Shown here one piece after another: positions 44,164 through 55,289 of a DNA stretch of 64,000 bases. Under the pieces are notes generated by a model, which searched no databases, was not told where the DNA came from, and saw only the letters and a program-made list of their open reading frames with translations. Source of the stretch: Xiphydria camelus. Taxonomy: Eukaryota > Arthropoda > Insecta > Hymenoptera > Xiphydriidae. The position numbers and the translations under genes were made by a program. Each line of letters opens with the position of its first letter. The stretch's first letter is position 1. The DNA is taken from contig OY783198.1 in the NCBI GenBank assembly GCA_963678675.1, positions 5,709,001 through 5,773,000 on the forward strand, in the 5' to 3' direction.

Positions 44164-44599
44164 CTATTTTAAAGACTTTCACCGAGTTCACATTTCAAGG
44201 CTATAGTACTTCTAACGCGCGTACAAGAGTTACAGAGTCGATATATAAGAGTAGACGTTCAAAGCGTATAAAAAAGAAAGTGGTCCGCTACACAGCGCAT
44301 CGCCCGAGGCTGCATCGGCAGTGGTAGCAGTCGGTGACGATTGGACTTAATCCGTTTAATCCGGAGAATGAGTTTTAGTGGGCCGTTTTAATTCGAGAGC
44401 GGTGCTGCTGTGCATCAACTGGTGCATGGCTCGCGTTGGCGATCGGCTCGACTCAGCTCCGTGCTATTCGGTTAACGTTGACCGAGTTAAAAAAAAGCGC
44501 GCGCACTGATGAAAAAAAATGCAGTTCGACCAACCAAATGTTGTTAATTGACTCTTTTCAGATAGATTCAAATTATATATTTATCGAATCGATGAAAAT

Positions 44600-45115
44600 T
44601 GTCTCGACGCAGTCTCTGCTCGGTATTTTTTTTCGTGCTGATTCTAAAAGTAAAAAAAAAGATTTATCGAAGAAATCTCAGAGGAACATCGAGATATCGG
44701 TGAATTTATGGGATGGAAATAGTTTCTCATACATAACATTGCTGATGTCTTATATTTCCTTTAAGATATTAATATACGTGTAATAACCGTGCTTTTCGGA
44801 ATCTGTTCGAAAACAAAATATACGATATAGGGTGATCGAGCGATCGATTCCTTTGATATTTTTTTAATTTTTCGCAAAAATCGAAATCTCTTAAATCGAT
44901 AGCTCGATCACATCATACGTGATATCTTTTTTCGTGCTGATTCCAAAAATCATAAATATATTGAGGAAATTTCAAGGGAAGACTAAGATATCGTTGATTT
45001 TATAAGGAAGAATAATTGTCTCCAATATACAATCGCTGCTATCTTACACTTTTTTCAACGTATTGACCTAATAGCCGTGCTTTTCGTAATCGACATAAAA
45101 AAATACACAGGAGGT
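44600..45115 (+). repeat. Diverged family A-like internal repeats
   Basis: TTTTTTCGTGCTGATTC, GAGATATCGGTGAATTTATG and the inverse GAATCGATCGCTCGATCACC-type arms recur twice. They resemble the internal units of family A without its terminal repeats. Old or a different subfamily. Confidence 0.5.
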
Positions 45116-45200
45116 TGAACGATCAATTTCAGTAACTCTGGATTTAGGCGAAATGTCAGGGAGTTTTGATATCCCTCCTCGCGAAATTTTGTTTATAACT

Positions 45201-45368
45201 TCAATGCGCTTTCCAGGTCCCAGCTGTGCGAAGGGAGATGCTCCTCTGACTTTCTACGCGGTTTCGAACACCTGGTGGTCTCTGGGGGTTCATTTGATCC
45301 AGTGCCCCGTCAATTTTAAGTAGATTCGCTTCCGCGATCGAGGGTTCTAAACTCGATTTTGATTTACA
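45201..45368 (-). CDS. Candidate exon, 55 aa, unknown
   Basis: A good minus-strand acceptor (GTAGCTGTTTTTCAG) is followed by 55 codons, CKSKSSLEPSIAEANLLKID and onward to WKAH, ending in TGA at 45201. An internal GTAGAA or GTGTTC could act as a donor instead of reading to the stop. It lies next to a degenerate family A-like repeat (44600-45115), so it may belong to a decayed element rather than a host gene. Confidence 0.25.
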   Translation of the reverse strand, partial: CKSKSSLEPSIAEANLLKIDGALDQMNPQRPPGVRNRVESQRSISLRTAGTWKAH

Positions 45369-45499
45369 CTGAAAAACAGCTACGATAATTATTATTAGAA
45401 TATCAAAGTTGAACCTTCTTGTCCCTTCATAATTCTCAAACAAGGAAAGATTGGTCATTTTTTTATCATTTTTTTCAAACAATGAGTCACTAAAACTCA

Positions 45500-46904
45500 C
45501 TACTTTTTAACATCTGACTGGATGAGAGCGCTGCTACACGTATCGATCGCCAAAAACCCAAAAAACGAAAGTCAAATATAGTATCCACCGAACTCATTCC
45601 ATCGGAGGAAAAGAGATCCCTCCCCTTCCCCTCCAATTTATTACCATCAGAAGCTGTATTTCCACGCGATCGACCCCGCGCGGCACTTTTCGCAATTATT
45701 CATCGCCATATCAATTACCGAACTTTCGATCGCAATACGGATAATCTTATTACATCCGGAACGCCACCCTTATTAAAGATCGGCCGTAAAATAAACGAGT
45801 TTCTCGGCCGGCCCGCGAACGATGCCGTAATAAAATCCCCGCGCTCTCTCTCTCTCTCTCCGCCCTCTTATTACGTCCTTCATCCTCGAGTCCCGGTACC
45901 GCGTCGCTTCGTTCGTCCCGTGGGCTGTCCCGTATCATCGCGAAAGAGGAGTAGCGCTCGCGCACGCGTCTATCGCGAGTTTGCGTTGTTACTTCACGCG
46001 ACGACGAGCCTCGTTACACCCGTTGAACGATGTTACGAGCCGCGCCGCTTCTTTCCTCCCTCGTCTTCATTCTCGTTATATCCACGTGCCGGCGTTTCCT
46101 GGCGGGTGGGTCGGAGCGGTTTTCTCGCGCGGACCCCTCGCGCGGATAGGACGTCGTATGCCGGATCGAGCCGCGCGGTGCGAGCGCTCGCCTCGTTGCC
46201 CGTCACGCCGCATGCAAGGGTTTCGGCTGGACAGTAGCGCGCGGCTGCTGTACGAACTGGCCGTCGGAATACGACCGCTGATTAGGGGGCTTCACGCTCC
46301 GCTGCTCGCGTGACTCACGCGTTGCCGAGTCTCGCGTACGTGTACGCGGGTGCACCGTGGCCGCGGTCATCGACGACGCGGACGTTGCGCTCGTTTTCAA
46401 TCGACGCTTTTCGGAGACCGGCCCCGCTCCTCGGCTCAGATCCTGAAGAGAGTTCGTCGAACGCTATAGCGAGCGACGTAGTCGACTGGCTATCGCGGAG
46501 AAAAAATAGAAATATCTTAAAAAAAAAACGTCATTCCTAAAACGAGCAACACATCGCGATAGCCCAGACTGTGTCCGTGACGCGCGCGCACACACGCAGT
46601 GCGCTCTACTGCTGACACGCGCGCTAATTGCGCGCGCCATATGCGTACACCAGCACGCATTACCGCGCGCAACGGGAGGATCATTAAGGGACGCGCTTCC
46701 ACCGGAGCTTTTGTTACGCATCGCGCTGACGTGTCCGACCCGACCTATGCGTTCTGTACAATCGACATGCGACATGTTATCGCGCGCGCTCGGTTTACAC
46801 AGCGCGGGACAAAAGGAACGAACGTTATTCGAAAATTTGTCGAGTTTCGCGCGAGAGAACTCGAAGATAAGAACTCTTCGCATGTCTCGTCTCGCGGCTG
46901 TACC
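45500..46904. other. CpG-rich stretch without a supported gene
   Basis: A short (CT)n tract at 45844-45860 and several overlapping frames. No exon with good splice sites. Confidence 0.4.
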
Positions 46905-46986
46905 GTACGAGGCTAAACATACCATCGCCAGGAAAGAAACACGAATCGCTATTGTCTCACAACTTATGAGATTTTGGCTCATATTT

Positions 46987-47318
46987 GAGTAGCCCATATG
47001 CAAAACCCGCTATGTGCTTCATAACAGAATTTAGGGTATTAACGAAAAACGTATAACCAAATAAAAGTAAGATTTGGAAAATGTTTTAGTTATTGAAAAA
47101 ATTGAAAATAATTATTGTAAATCTTTAAAATAGTCACCTATAATCCTATAAATAATAGAATTAAGTTATTTAGGTTTGTATTTTGTTCATAGCGTGTTTC
47201 GCAAGCGTATTATGTATATAGCAGGTTTTGCAAATCGTCAACGCCGTATTGGCTTTTAATAACTTGCAAAACCCGCTATTTTCGATAATTTCGGGCTTAA
47301 TATTATTGCTTTATTTAA

Positions 47319-47349
<31 letters not shown>

Positions 47350-48033
47350 GCAATTAACCAAATAAATATTTTAGAAAAATTAATAGTTAAAGCATAATAT
47401 ATTATTATTCAAAGAAAAAGTAGTGAAAAACAAAAAATACAAACATTAAAAATTAAAAAAAATTAAGTCATAGACTCTGCGTCATCTTCAGGGAGTTCGA
47501 AGTCACTATTATTGGTGCAACTGTCATCGTCATCACCATTATTGTTAGCAGTAGCGGCTGTATCATTTTCCTCCGAAGCAGAAAAGATGTCGTTATAGAA
47601 CTGCAACTTTTCATTTTCATTCCAGTCAATAATTTGAGATACTTGCCTAGCCTATAGAGATCAGTGAATGACACTGCAATGCAAGCAAATGACGACGTGT
47701 TAAAACAAACAATCTTAAAAGACCGCGAAATCTAAGAATAACTAGTTTTGCAGCCGTATTCCCAATATACCTAGCAGTCACACACATTATCGAATATAAC
47801 GCATTTTGCACGCGTTCAAACGTTTAGCCGACTTTGCATCTGTACACCTCGTGCATATAGCGGCTTTTGAAAATGTACCCACTTTTTCGATTCGATTTTA
47901 AATACGTAATAGCGCGTTTTTCAGCTCAAAATATGTTCAAGTAGTTAGCTTTGACCTTTTAGAAGACAGTGGTGCCAATATCTCAATTTTTATTTTTTTG
48001 GCATATAGCGGGTTTTGCATATGGGGGCTACTC
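46987..48033 (-). mobile_element. 1.05 kb DNA transposon with 4-bp duplication and repeated subterminal motif
   Basis: Flanked by ATTT (46983-46986, 48034-48037). Ends GAGTAGCCCATATGCAAAAC and its inverse TTTTGCATATGGGGGCTACTC. The motif TGCAAAACCCGCTAT or variants occurs about nine times on both strands (near 46997, 47186, 47220, 47266, 47855, 48003), as expected of transposase-binding repeats. The centre is AT-rich with an (ATT)n run (47322-47349). A 4-bp duplication with a GAG end recalls the Sola group (from memory, unverified). It carries one coding-like terminal exon (next entry). Confidence 0.75.
47463..47651 (-). CDS. Acidic terminal exon carried by the 1.05 kb transposon
   Basis: A minus-strand acceptor (CACTGATCTCTATAG) is followed by 62 codons: ARQVSQIIDWNENEKLQFYN, then DIFSASEEND, an Asn-rich stretch, GDDDDSC, and ELPEDDAESMT before TAA. 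The start looks folded and the end is an acidic tail, a common shape for the C-terminus of a nuclear or element-encoded protein. No upstream exon remains within the element, so it is a remnant of an autonomous relative or a captured host exon. Confidence 0.4.
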   Translation of the reverse strand, partial: ARQVSQIIDWNENEKLQFYNDIFSASEENDTAATANNNGDDDDSCTNNSDFELPEDDAESMT

Positions 48034-48650
48034 ATTTGTAAAATACTTTTTTGAAGAGTACGTTTTAATGTACAATAAAGCTTTATATCGATACAGGCCA
48101 AAAATTCATTGATAATGAGATGATAGCGATTCGAGTTTCTGTCCCCTGGCGAATAAGTTTAGCCTCGCATGGTGTGTACATACAGGCGGCGTTCGATGCG
48201 CCGAACACCCGATCGATCCCCCCTCCTCGAGAACGTCATCGACATATTTAAATCAGAATCCCGAAACCATGGATACGCCCCACCTGAGTACGCTATATAT
48301 GTATGTACCTCGCGACACGAGGTACATGTGTACCTAGCCCGCCTGGCTTCCTCCCTCTCCTTGCCCCTGCGCGTCAGATAGGCCTGAAAGAGAGGAAGGA
48401 AAGAGTCGGGGTTCCCCTTTCTAACCCGACGTCGGCGGTGGCTCCTCTGCTTTCGACTCGCGCGCGCGCGACTTCGCGGTCTCGCGGCCTACAATTTTAA
48501 AATCACAATCTCTCGGAACCATGGCTACACCCTTTCTTATATGCGGATTCGCCCCGCGCGTATCAAGCTCCTACAACTTATTTACGCGGAGTATGTGCGT
48601 GTACGTGGGATTTGGGTTGTAAAATATTTTTTTTTAAAGGTGTTTGTATA

Positions 48651-48873
48651 CACTGAGAAAAAAATTTACTTCATCGAAATAAACGTGCCTTTGGATAGTC
48701 TCAAGAGCGTATTTATCCGATTTAAATGAATATCGGTTGGACGCAAATATTAGATTATTGAATTAATTAGATGTTATTTGAATCAAATCGATATTCGTTT
48801 AACTCGAATAAATACGCTCTTGGGACTATCCAAAGACACGTTTATTCCGATCAAGTACATTTATTTCTCAGTG
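48651..48873 (+). mobile_element. Family C MITE, copy 3
   Basis: 223 bp with TA duplication (48649-48650, 48874-48875). CACTGAGAAAAAAATTTAC to TTTATTTCTCAGTG. Nearly identical to the copy at 13401-13623, including length. Confidence 0.85.
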
Positions 48874-48950
48874 TATAGAGTACGTGCGACGGGGGAAAAG
48901 TAAGCAATGGCTTATCACGTATCATTACCAATTTCACGAGATATACTGTA

Positions 48951-49536
48951 CATTGAGAGAAAAAATGGTATATTCAATTAAGTCTGCGTTTACGGGTGGG
49001 AGAACGTAGAATTAGTTGCTCCGATTAATAAATTTGGTTATGACGATTAACGACTGTTTGAAGGAAACAGGCTGTAGTCTGTTCGAGTAGGTAAATTTGG
49101 TTTTAATATTAATTTTTTCTTATTGCAGATTCAAAAAATTTAGATAAAACTATTTACTCCGTATTTTTGCATTCTTCATTTTCCGCCTTATCTGAGCTGG
49201 GAAACGATATGTAAAAATGCAGCTACATCATAGTCTAGTAAGACTATTTTCCTCGCACACATTGCTTAACATAAGCGCGTCTCTCTCTTTCTGTCTTTTC
49301 GATAAAACATCGCAATTTTGTAGCGAGAAACGCACTTGTAGTTCGGCGAATAATTATTTTTTCGGATATTTTCTTTTTCGTGTGATACGGAATACATATG
49401 CGGATTACAAATTAAATTAAAAAATATAAGTATTTTTTTTCTGTTAAGACCGAATTATTAGTTCAACTAATTAAATCTGCATCTCCCCACCTGTAACCAC
49501 CGATTTAGTCAAATTTACCACATTTTTTTCTCAGTG
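48951..49536 (-). mobile_element. Family D MITE, copy (reverse, full length)
   Basis: 586 bp with TA duplication (48949-48950, 49537-49538). Ends CATTGAGAGAAAAAATGG and CATTTTTTTCTCAGTG. The inner motif is TGCGTTTACGGGTGGGAGAA. Confidence 0.8.
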
Positions 49537-49539
49537 TAC

Positions 49540-50249
49540 TTTGTCGATATTAATCTCATACTTATATGTACAATATTTTAATCCCAAGATGTTTCCCTAC
49601 GCACATCCACGTATAATTAGCGCGCCCACAACACGTGTACCTCTGAACTTCTTATCTCGATACACTAATGGCGCGTACACACTGTCTATCTGTGTTTAGA
49701 CACCTAACTCCGAGCGCCGGTAACAACGAGCACACTGGAAAGCCTCTCGCGCGACACACCCGCGCACGCTCTCTCACCCACGTATCAAAACTTTATCAGA
49801 TATCTCTTGGCTGCGTTCAATATTGACTCCGGGAAAGCCCCGCGGGGGGAGAACTTCTAATTTTCTGGATTCGAGCACGGTGTGAGACGCCTATGCAAAT
49901 ACCGCGGTACACGGCAGCGTATATCGGTGCGCTCTCGTATACGAAGCACTCGATGTACGCAGCTGTGACGGTGGCGCTTTACGCGGGCCGCATCCCTGCG
50001 CCGCGCGTAGGATCCAATTGTCTAGCGCAAATAGGAGGAGAATCGATTGAGGCTGCAGCACGCGCGGAAAAAGCGCTCGGGGTGAAAGAGGGAAGCGCGG
50101 CGCGCGTACGTCAGGGATATCGGGGTGTGCGCGGGTGAGGTGGAACGTAAATACGCGGGTACTCCCTTCTCTTTTTTATTTAACTTTTCTTCTCCCCTCT
50201 CGACGTCGGCTCGCTCCATTATCCGTCTCATTTGCCTCTCTCCTTTCAG
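49540..50249. other. Intron-like stretch upstream of the exon at 50250
   Basis: No repeat family recognised. It ends in a pyrimidine-rich tract that serves as the 3' splice signal of the exon. Confidence 0.45.
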
Positions 50250-50323
50250 CTGCTGAACTCCCTGGCCACCGATTTGGACTGCATGCTGAGCGAGCTGTGC
50301 ACGACCCCCGACTCCTACAAACG
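50250..50323 (+). CDS. Internal coding exon of an unrecognised gene
   Basis: A strong polypyrimidine tract and acceptor (CTCTCCTTTCAG) precede 74 bp of open frame, and a consensus donor CG|GTGAGT follows. In phase 0 it encodes LLNSLATDLDCMLSELCTT, then PDSYK and two bases of the next codon. Third codon positions are almost all G or C, unlike the other open frame, so phase 0 is favoured. The leucine-spaced DLDCMLSELC faintly recalls short helical LD-type docking motifs, but I do not assign a family. It probably follows the exon at 34848-34928, whose phase fits. The next exon, which would begin with one base to finish the codon, is not found in the window. Confidence 0.72.
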
Positions 50324-50797
50324 GTGAGTTCACGAACCGCACGCTCGATCTCCCGGCGAACGCGAGGTGTGTATACACGCGCGCGCGCCACAGATTACCT
50401 ATAGGCACACGCGGGGGGGGCTCAGACTTTAAACCGTCCCGACGAGTCACTCGAACGGTGGTCACGCTCAATTGAGAGTTCACCAAACGTCCCTCTCGCG
50501 CGGTTTTATAATTTATTACTCGCGCGCGGAGAGTGCGCGTCTCTCGCGGCGGAGATATTTCTCTTCTATGCGTATTTTGTGCCGGCGTGACTCGGGCTGC
50601 TGTAGGCGAATGAAAGCCAGGGCTGTCCCTAATTACGGTTTCACTGATGGACCCCTCTCCCTAATCGGGGCCGCGGCGTTATTGAGAGACGTACGGTAAA
50701 TGTCCAGCTTCGGTGGTATAATTAGGTATGTGACGTGTAAAAATATAATAAACATCGATAAGCTCATATCCACCGTTACGTTCGTCGAATAAGTCGT

Positions 50798-51026
50798 GTG
50801 CGGAAAAAAAAATCGTAGCATTTTTACAAAGTTTGTAGTGAATTTCGGGACAAGGCCAATTTATTGTTACGATAACTGAAATTCTAGGAAAAATTCTAGT
50901 AAAACTTGTAGGAGTTGCAAGCGTTGCTGTAATTTTTACTAACATATTGTAGTTATTTTAATAATAAATTGACCTCCCGAAATTTATCACAAACTCTGTA
51001 AAGTCCACGATCAATTTTTATCCGTG
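50798..51026. mobile_element. Foldback MITE, about 229 bp
   Basis: TGCGGAAAAAAAAATCG with TACAAAGTTTGTAGTGAATT at the left, and AATTTATCACAAACTCTGTA with ATTTTTATCCGTG plus TA at the right. Inner TTTATTGTTACGATAACT pairs with AGTTATTTTAATAATAAA. Confidence 0.65.
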
Positions 51027-52007
51027 TACCTGAAAAAAGCTACATCCCCGAACGATTAAATCGCGGCGTCGCCCCGACCGCAGCGTTACGCATCCCCCTC
51101 CCCGATTCGAAATCCTCCCATGACCGTACAGCTCACCGAGTTAAATCATTAATTCCCGTAATTTATGGTGGAAATTTTCGCGACTCCCCACACGGAATAA
51201 TTTCCATATCGTAAGGCCCTCTCTTCCCATTCGCCCTCCCTCCTCATGATCTATGGTAGACTCGGCGTACAATATCCCATGGCATACGCGATACCATATA
51301 ACGGGTGTCTCGCGCGCACGCCCTCGATTTTGCGAATCGTCGCGAGAACCAGGGAGCGCGTTATCGGAAGACGAATTCAGCGCGGGTGTTACCTTATCGG
51401 ATTTCGATTTTCGAGGGTTTCGAATCTTCGCTGTCGCAACTATGGAACATCGTTGAAACGCTCTGTAGCCCAACGAAGCGCGGCATCCCCGCGCGTCGAT
51501 CGTCGTCGAAATTTCGCAATTGCTCCCAGATCGAGCCCCTTATTGGGGGAGAAGGGTGGCGCGATAAGTCGTAACGGTAACCGCGCGCGACGAGTGACAA
51601 AGTGAAAAACTGATCGCGCGTCGTTTCGCGTCGAGGCGACCCCCGTAAAAGGGGCGGAGAGGTTCGAGGAGCGCAATCTCGCCCGGGTTCCCTCCCCGTC
51701 GATCGCGTCATTGAAATTCCGAAATTGCTCGCGAATCGGCTCCTTTATCGCGGGAAGAGGACAACGCGCTAAATCGTGACGCGACTGTCTGACGAGTGGG
51801 AAAGGGAAATCGCGGGTTGGGAGGGGGGTTCGTCGAGTGGGTCGTTTTGATCGTAATTACGGTATCTTTCTTTTTTACGGCAATTGGAGCGTTCCTAACG
51901 ACGGGAATTCAGGTTGCGCGCAATGGGCTTCCGCGCTATCACACGAATGATATAAAACGAGTGTTCGCGAGAGGAAGACATGTCGAGCCATACGCGAAAT
52001 GAAAGGT
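51027..52007. other. CpG-rich stretch without a gene
   Basis: A direct repeat-like pair, AAATTTCGCAATTGCTCCC near 51509 and AAATTCCGAAATTGCTCGC near 51713, each followed by CCCCTTATTG or CTCCTTTATCG, suggests an old roughly 200-bp duplication. No exon supported. Confidence 0.4.
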
Positions 52008-52054
52008 GATAAAAATAATGAAGAACCGAATGCTTCCAGTTAGTCCAGTAACAG

Positions 52055-52530
52055 GGCTACTCGAGGTGAAGCATTGAAGCTTTTAACAGACCACAGCGTA
52101 TTTTTTACAGTTCGTAATAGTACACTGAGAAAAAATGTGGTAGATTTAACTAAAATAGCGGTCATGGGCGTGGGAACGCAGATCAAGTTACTTGAATTAA
52201 TAATTTGCTAGACATGACTACAGCTTGTTTTTGTCAAATAATTTTTAATCATTATGGTATATCCAATTATTTAATTCGAGTAACTTGTGTGATTGGCGTT
52301 TCTATCTACTACTAAAAATCTACTAATTTTTTTCTCTCTGTGAACATCCGTTTATACGATAAAATTGACCAATCTCCCGTTAAACTTGTGTCGGGTGTTT
52401 ATGGATTTATACTGCAACGAATTGTGAAAAAAGTACGATGTGTCTATTAAAAAATTCAATGTTTTCACCTTGAGGAGCCCTGTTACCGGGAGTCACACTG
52501 TAAAAATTACTAATCGTCTTTCTCCATGTA
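52055..52530 (+). mobile_element. Family E MITE, copy 2, split by a D-type MITE
   Basis: GTAACAGGGCTACTCGAGG at the left and CCTTGAGGAGCCCTGTTACC at the right, ending ACTAATCGTCTTTCTCC. The E order is broken at 52130 by the element described next. Confidence 0.7.
52132..52342 (+). mobile_element. Short D-type MITE nested in family E
   Basis: Ends CACTGAGAAAAAATGTGG and AATTTTTTTCTCTCTGTG. Inner TGGGCGTGGGAACGCAG and GACTACAGCTTGTTTTTG recall family D's terminal region. The family D core is missing. Confidence 0.6.
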
Positions 52531-52969
52531 GAAAATGGACCACAAATTCGTCCCCATAAAAATGAAATAATTCCTCTCGCCAAGGATTATATATTGCCTC
52601 GTTAAGCTACGTAAACGAACTAAAAAAAAAATCTCCCGAAAGAGTATTTCGCCATGGCGCGGACGCGTGGGCAATAATACAGAACAAATATATCACTTCT
52701 GTTGACTAATTTCGTTATATTCATAGCATACTGCTACCGATCGTTATCAGAGCGCGCCCCGTACCAACAGACGTACGATAAACCAGTTGCCCGATTCGAT
52801 TGCGTCCCGAGGGAATTTTCGAAACTCGAAACGAACCCATTCAACGAATGTAGGCCGACTGTACCTCGCTATCCGACGCGCCGCGCCACCCGATACATTC
52901 GCTATCTCCCGGAGAAATCTATATAGACGCGAGAGTGTGTTATACCTACTGTATGCATATATACCTAGG

Positions 52970-53096
52970 CGACGGGGGTTAACCCTTAAGATTTAACATC
53001 TTAGGCGAGCTGTATTCATAGCCGAAGATGGACGACATCTTTCTGAAAGGACATTGAATTTCAGTGGGGAATCGAGAATAGCTTAGCCCCCGTCGC
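52970..53096. repeat. Small inverted-repeat element, about 127 bp
   Basis: GGCGACGGGGGTTAACC at the left and GCTTAGCCCCCGTCGCG at the right; the interior is unique. Possibly a very small MITE. Confidence 0.45.
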
Positions 53097-54099
53097 GATG
53101 GGTTGAAACTGCGCGCGAGTTCGTTCAAATGTTCGTCCTTGACAAAGTGTCTCCGGTAACGCTTCGTTCGGTGGCTCGATTTTAACGATCGTATCGAGTC
53201 TCCGACTCGGCGACTAATTTAATTATCTCTTTCAAACCCCTCCTCGCGTTAATTGCGACGGTGAACCGCGCCGTTGGCCAGTTTTATCCCGGCCGAACAG
53301 CGGGTCAATTCGAGACGAAGAGATGTTTCATATTCATGTATGCAGATTAATACGAACATTTTTATGCGCTGCTCCGGAAGGATTCGTTCGTTTCGAGCTG
53401 GGAAAAAATGCGGGGGACGATTCGCGCCGCAAAATTCGGAGGGTGGATCGCTTTTTTTTTCCCCTCAAAATTACCTACCGACCATCTCGGCCGTCGGATA
53501 CATTATTGCAGCTAACCGCCGATGAGAGGAGGGCCATCCCCGTAGGTCTATCAGCGTAGCGAGAGAAACGGCCGGCAGCTGTCGAGCAGCGAGCGATTAT
53601 GCATAATATTATGCAGTTAATCTCAAACACATGCCGCGAATTGGGTCATTTGCCGTGGGAATGCTAATTTCACACGTGTTTTGGCCCGGGGTTGTAAACT
53701 TTTAGTACCGTCGGGAGGGGGGAGCCTCCCGCGACCGCCACCCGGGGCGATTCACCGCGTGCCACGAATACAGAGGCCCGAAAAAGGCTAAAGGCTCGAT
53801 TTTCGGCGCTCGCGCCCGTGATTAAACGACCGCCGCGTGCCAAAGTGACGGAATCACTGCGGATGGGCATTTAGACAGGTACGCACGCACGACGGGCGGT
53901 TTCGTCCCTCTCATTAATTAAACGGATGGACGGGACGAGGGCTTGAGTTCATTTTCAATTCGTCCCTCGCGCGGAGCTTATTTGCCATCCTGATCAGGGC
54001 GTCGGCTGAAAATTGCCCTATCGCTATTTCTCTTTGCGAATTGGCCTTGATTTTTTTTTCGTAAGATCGCTAACATCTCGAAATATGCTGGAGATTTTA
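53097..54099. other. Gap without a gene
   Basis: A perfect short palindrome GCATAATATTATGC near 53600. Otherwise unique GC-rich DNA with no supported exon. Confidence 0.4.
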
Positions 54100-54103
54100 T
54101 TAA

Positions 54104-54524
54104 TTCTCTGTGGTCACCAAGGGTCCACTCGACCCAGGCTTCAATTTCAAAGCTGATAGGTAGTACTTTTTTTACAATCATGACGATAAATAGCTTCTTA
54201 AAGCTCGTACTGCGAACCTTCTTCGGACTTCGGAAAAAATCGTCTTTGAAACGTGCACAAAAATAGAACTATTTATTGTTTCAAAGTACCATGTCTTATG
54301 ACAATCGTCCATCGACTTTATTAAGAAAACTTAAAAAATAAAGAAGTTATGACACTTTTAGTGAAACACGGTGATTAGACATTCGACGATGTTCGAAGAA
54401 CGTTCCATAATTTGTCGGCCTAAATTCGACGGGTGTTGTTCATGTGGCTATTTAAAAATCGGTTGGATCTATTCGACCCATGTGTGATCATCGCGGAACT
54501 GTACGGATGTGTGACCACGGCGGA
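54104..54524 (+). mobile_element. Family H: piggyBac-like TTAA element, copy 2
   Basis: 421 bp flanked by TTAA (54100-54103, 54525-54528). TTCTCTGTGGTCACC at the left, GTGACCACGGCGGA at the right. Lacks the palindrome present in copy 1 and is shortened elsewhere. Confidence 0.75.
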
Positions 54525-55144
54525 TTAACTGATGTTTCAATTTTTTTTCGGCAGTTCTAACGGATATTTTGCCAAAAATCGAAATCCATCCAGCCGATCT
54601 CCACAGCGGAGCTGATAAATTACAGCCTCTCCCGGAGAACCCGCAGAGCGCGCGAGGCACCGCCAGAGTTTAGTTTTGCTCGGATAACTCGAACCCATCG
54701 ACCGTATCGAGGAACTCTATCTAATCTCGGGCCAAGCAAACATTGTACGTGTACACGGATCGGCTCGGCATGTTTTCCGTAGAGTCACTTCCTTTCCATT
54801 CTCACTTTCTCTCTCATCCTCCTTTCTCCTCCCCTTTTCCTTTCTTTCCCTTCGCTTCCAAGAATCGCAAAAGATGGTTCGTGTCGTTCTTCCACTGCGT
54901 GTAGCAGTACTATGTGGCTCCGCAGCCCCAGACGAGGGATAACAGACGCGCGGGGGAGATACGCGCGCGGCGGGAATTTTCATAAACAAAAATATCGGCT
55001 AGGAAGGATGATACGCCGTTTCCGGCTCCGCGCCGCTGCACGATTTCCACCGAGAACGAGAGGCGGGACTGATGTGTCTGTGGGAAAAAAAAGGAGAACG
55101 AAGATTTCACTTCCGCAACGATGCGTCACACTCGTGCCTATACC

Positions 55145-55223
55145 GTCACCTCAATATAGGTTTGTTCAATATCCACCTTTTTAGGAATGGGACATATTTA
55201 GAACAAACCTATATTGGGGTGAC
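55145..55223. repeat. Inverted repeat, 23-bp arms
   Basis: GTCACCTCAATATAGGTTTG at 55145 pairs with CAAACCTATATTGGGGTGAC ending at 55223, with one mismatch and a 33-base loop. Confidence 0.8.
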
Positions 55224-55289
55224 TATACGCTATTCGTCGTTTTCCCCTCTTTCTCCTCTTGTACTATTCATTTTTTATGCACAGTTAAA

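Larger units (their letters stand above)
46905..48172 (-). mobile_element. Family F MITE, copy 5, split by a 1.05 kb element
   Basis: Outer parts 46905-46986 and 48034-48172 (GAGGCTAAACATACCATCGC to GGCGAATAAGTTTAGCCTC) rejoin to the expected order CTCATATTTGTAAAATACTTTT when the insert and one ATTT are removed. Confidence 0.75.
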
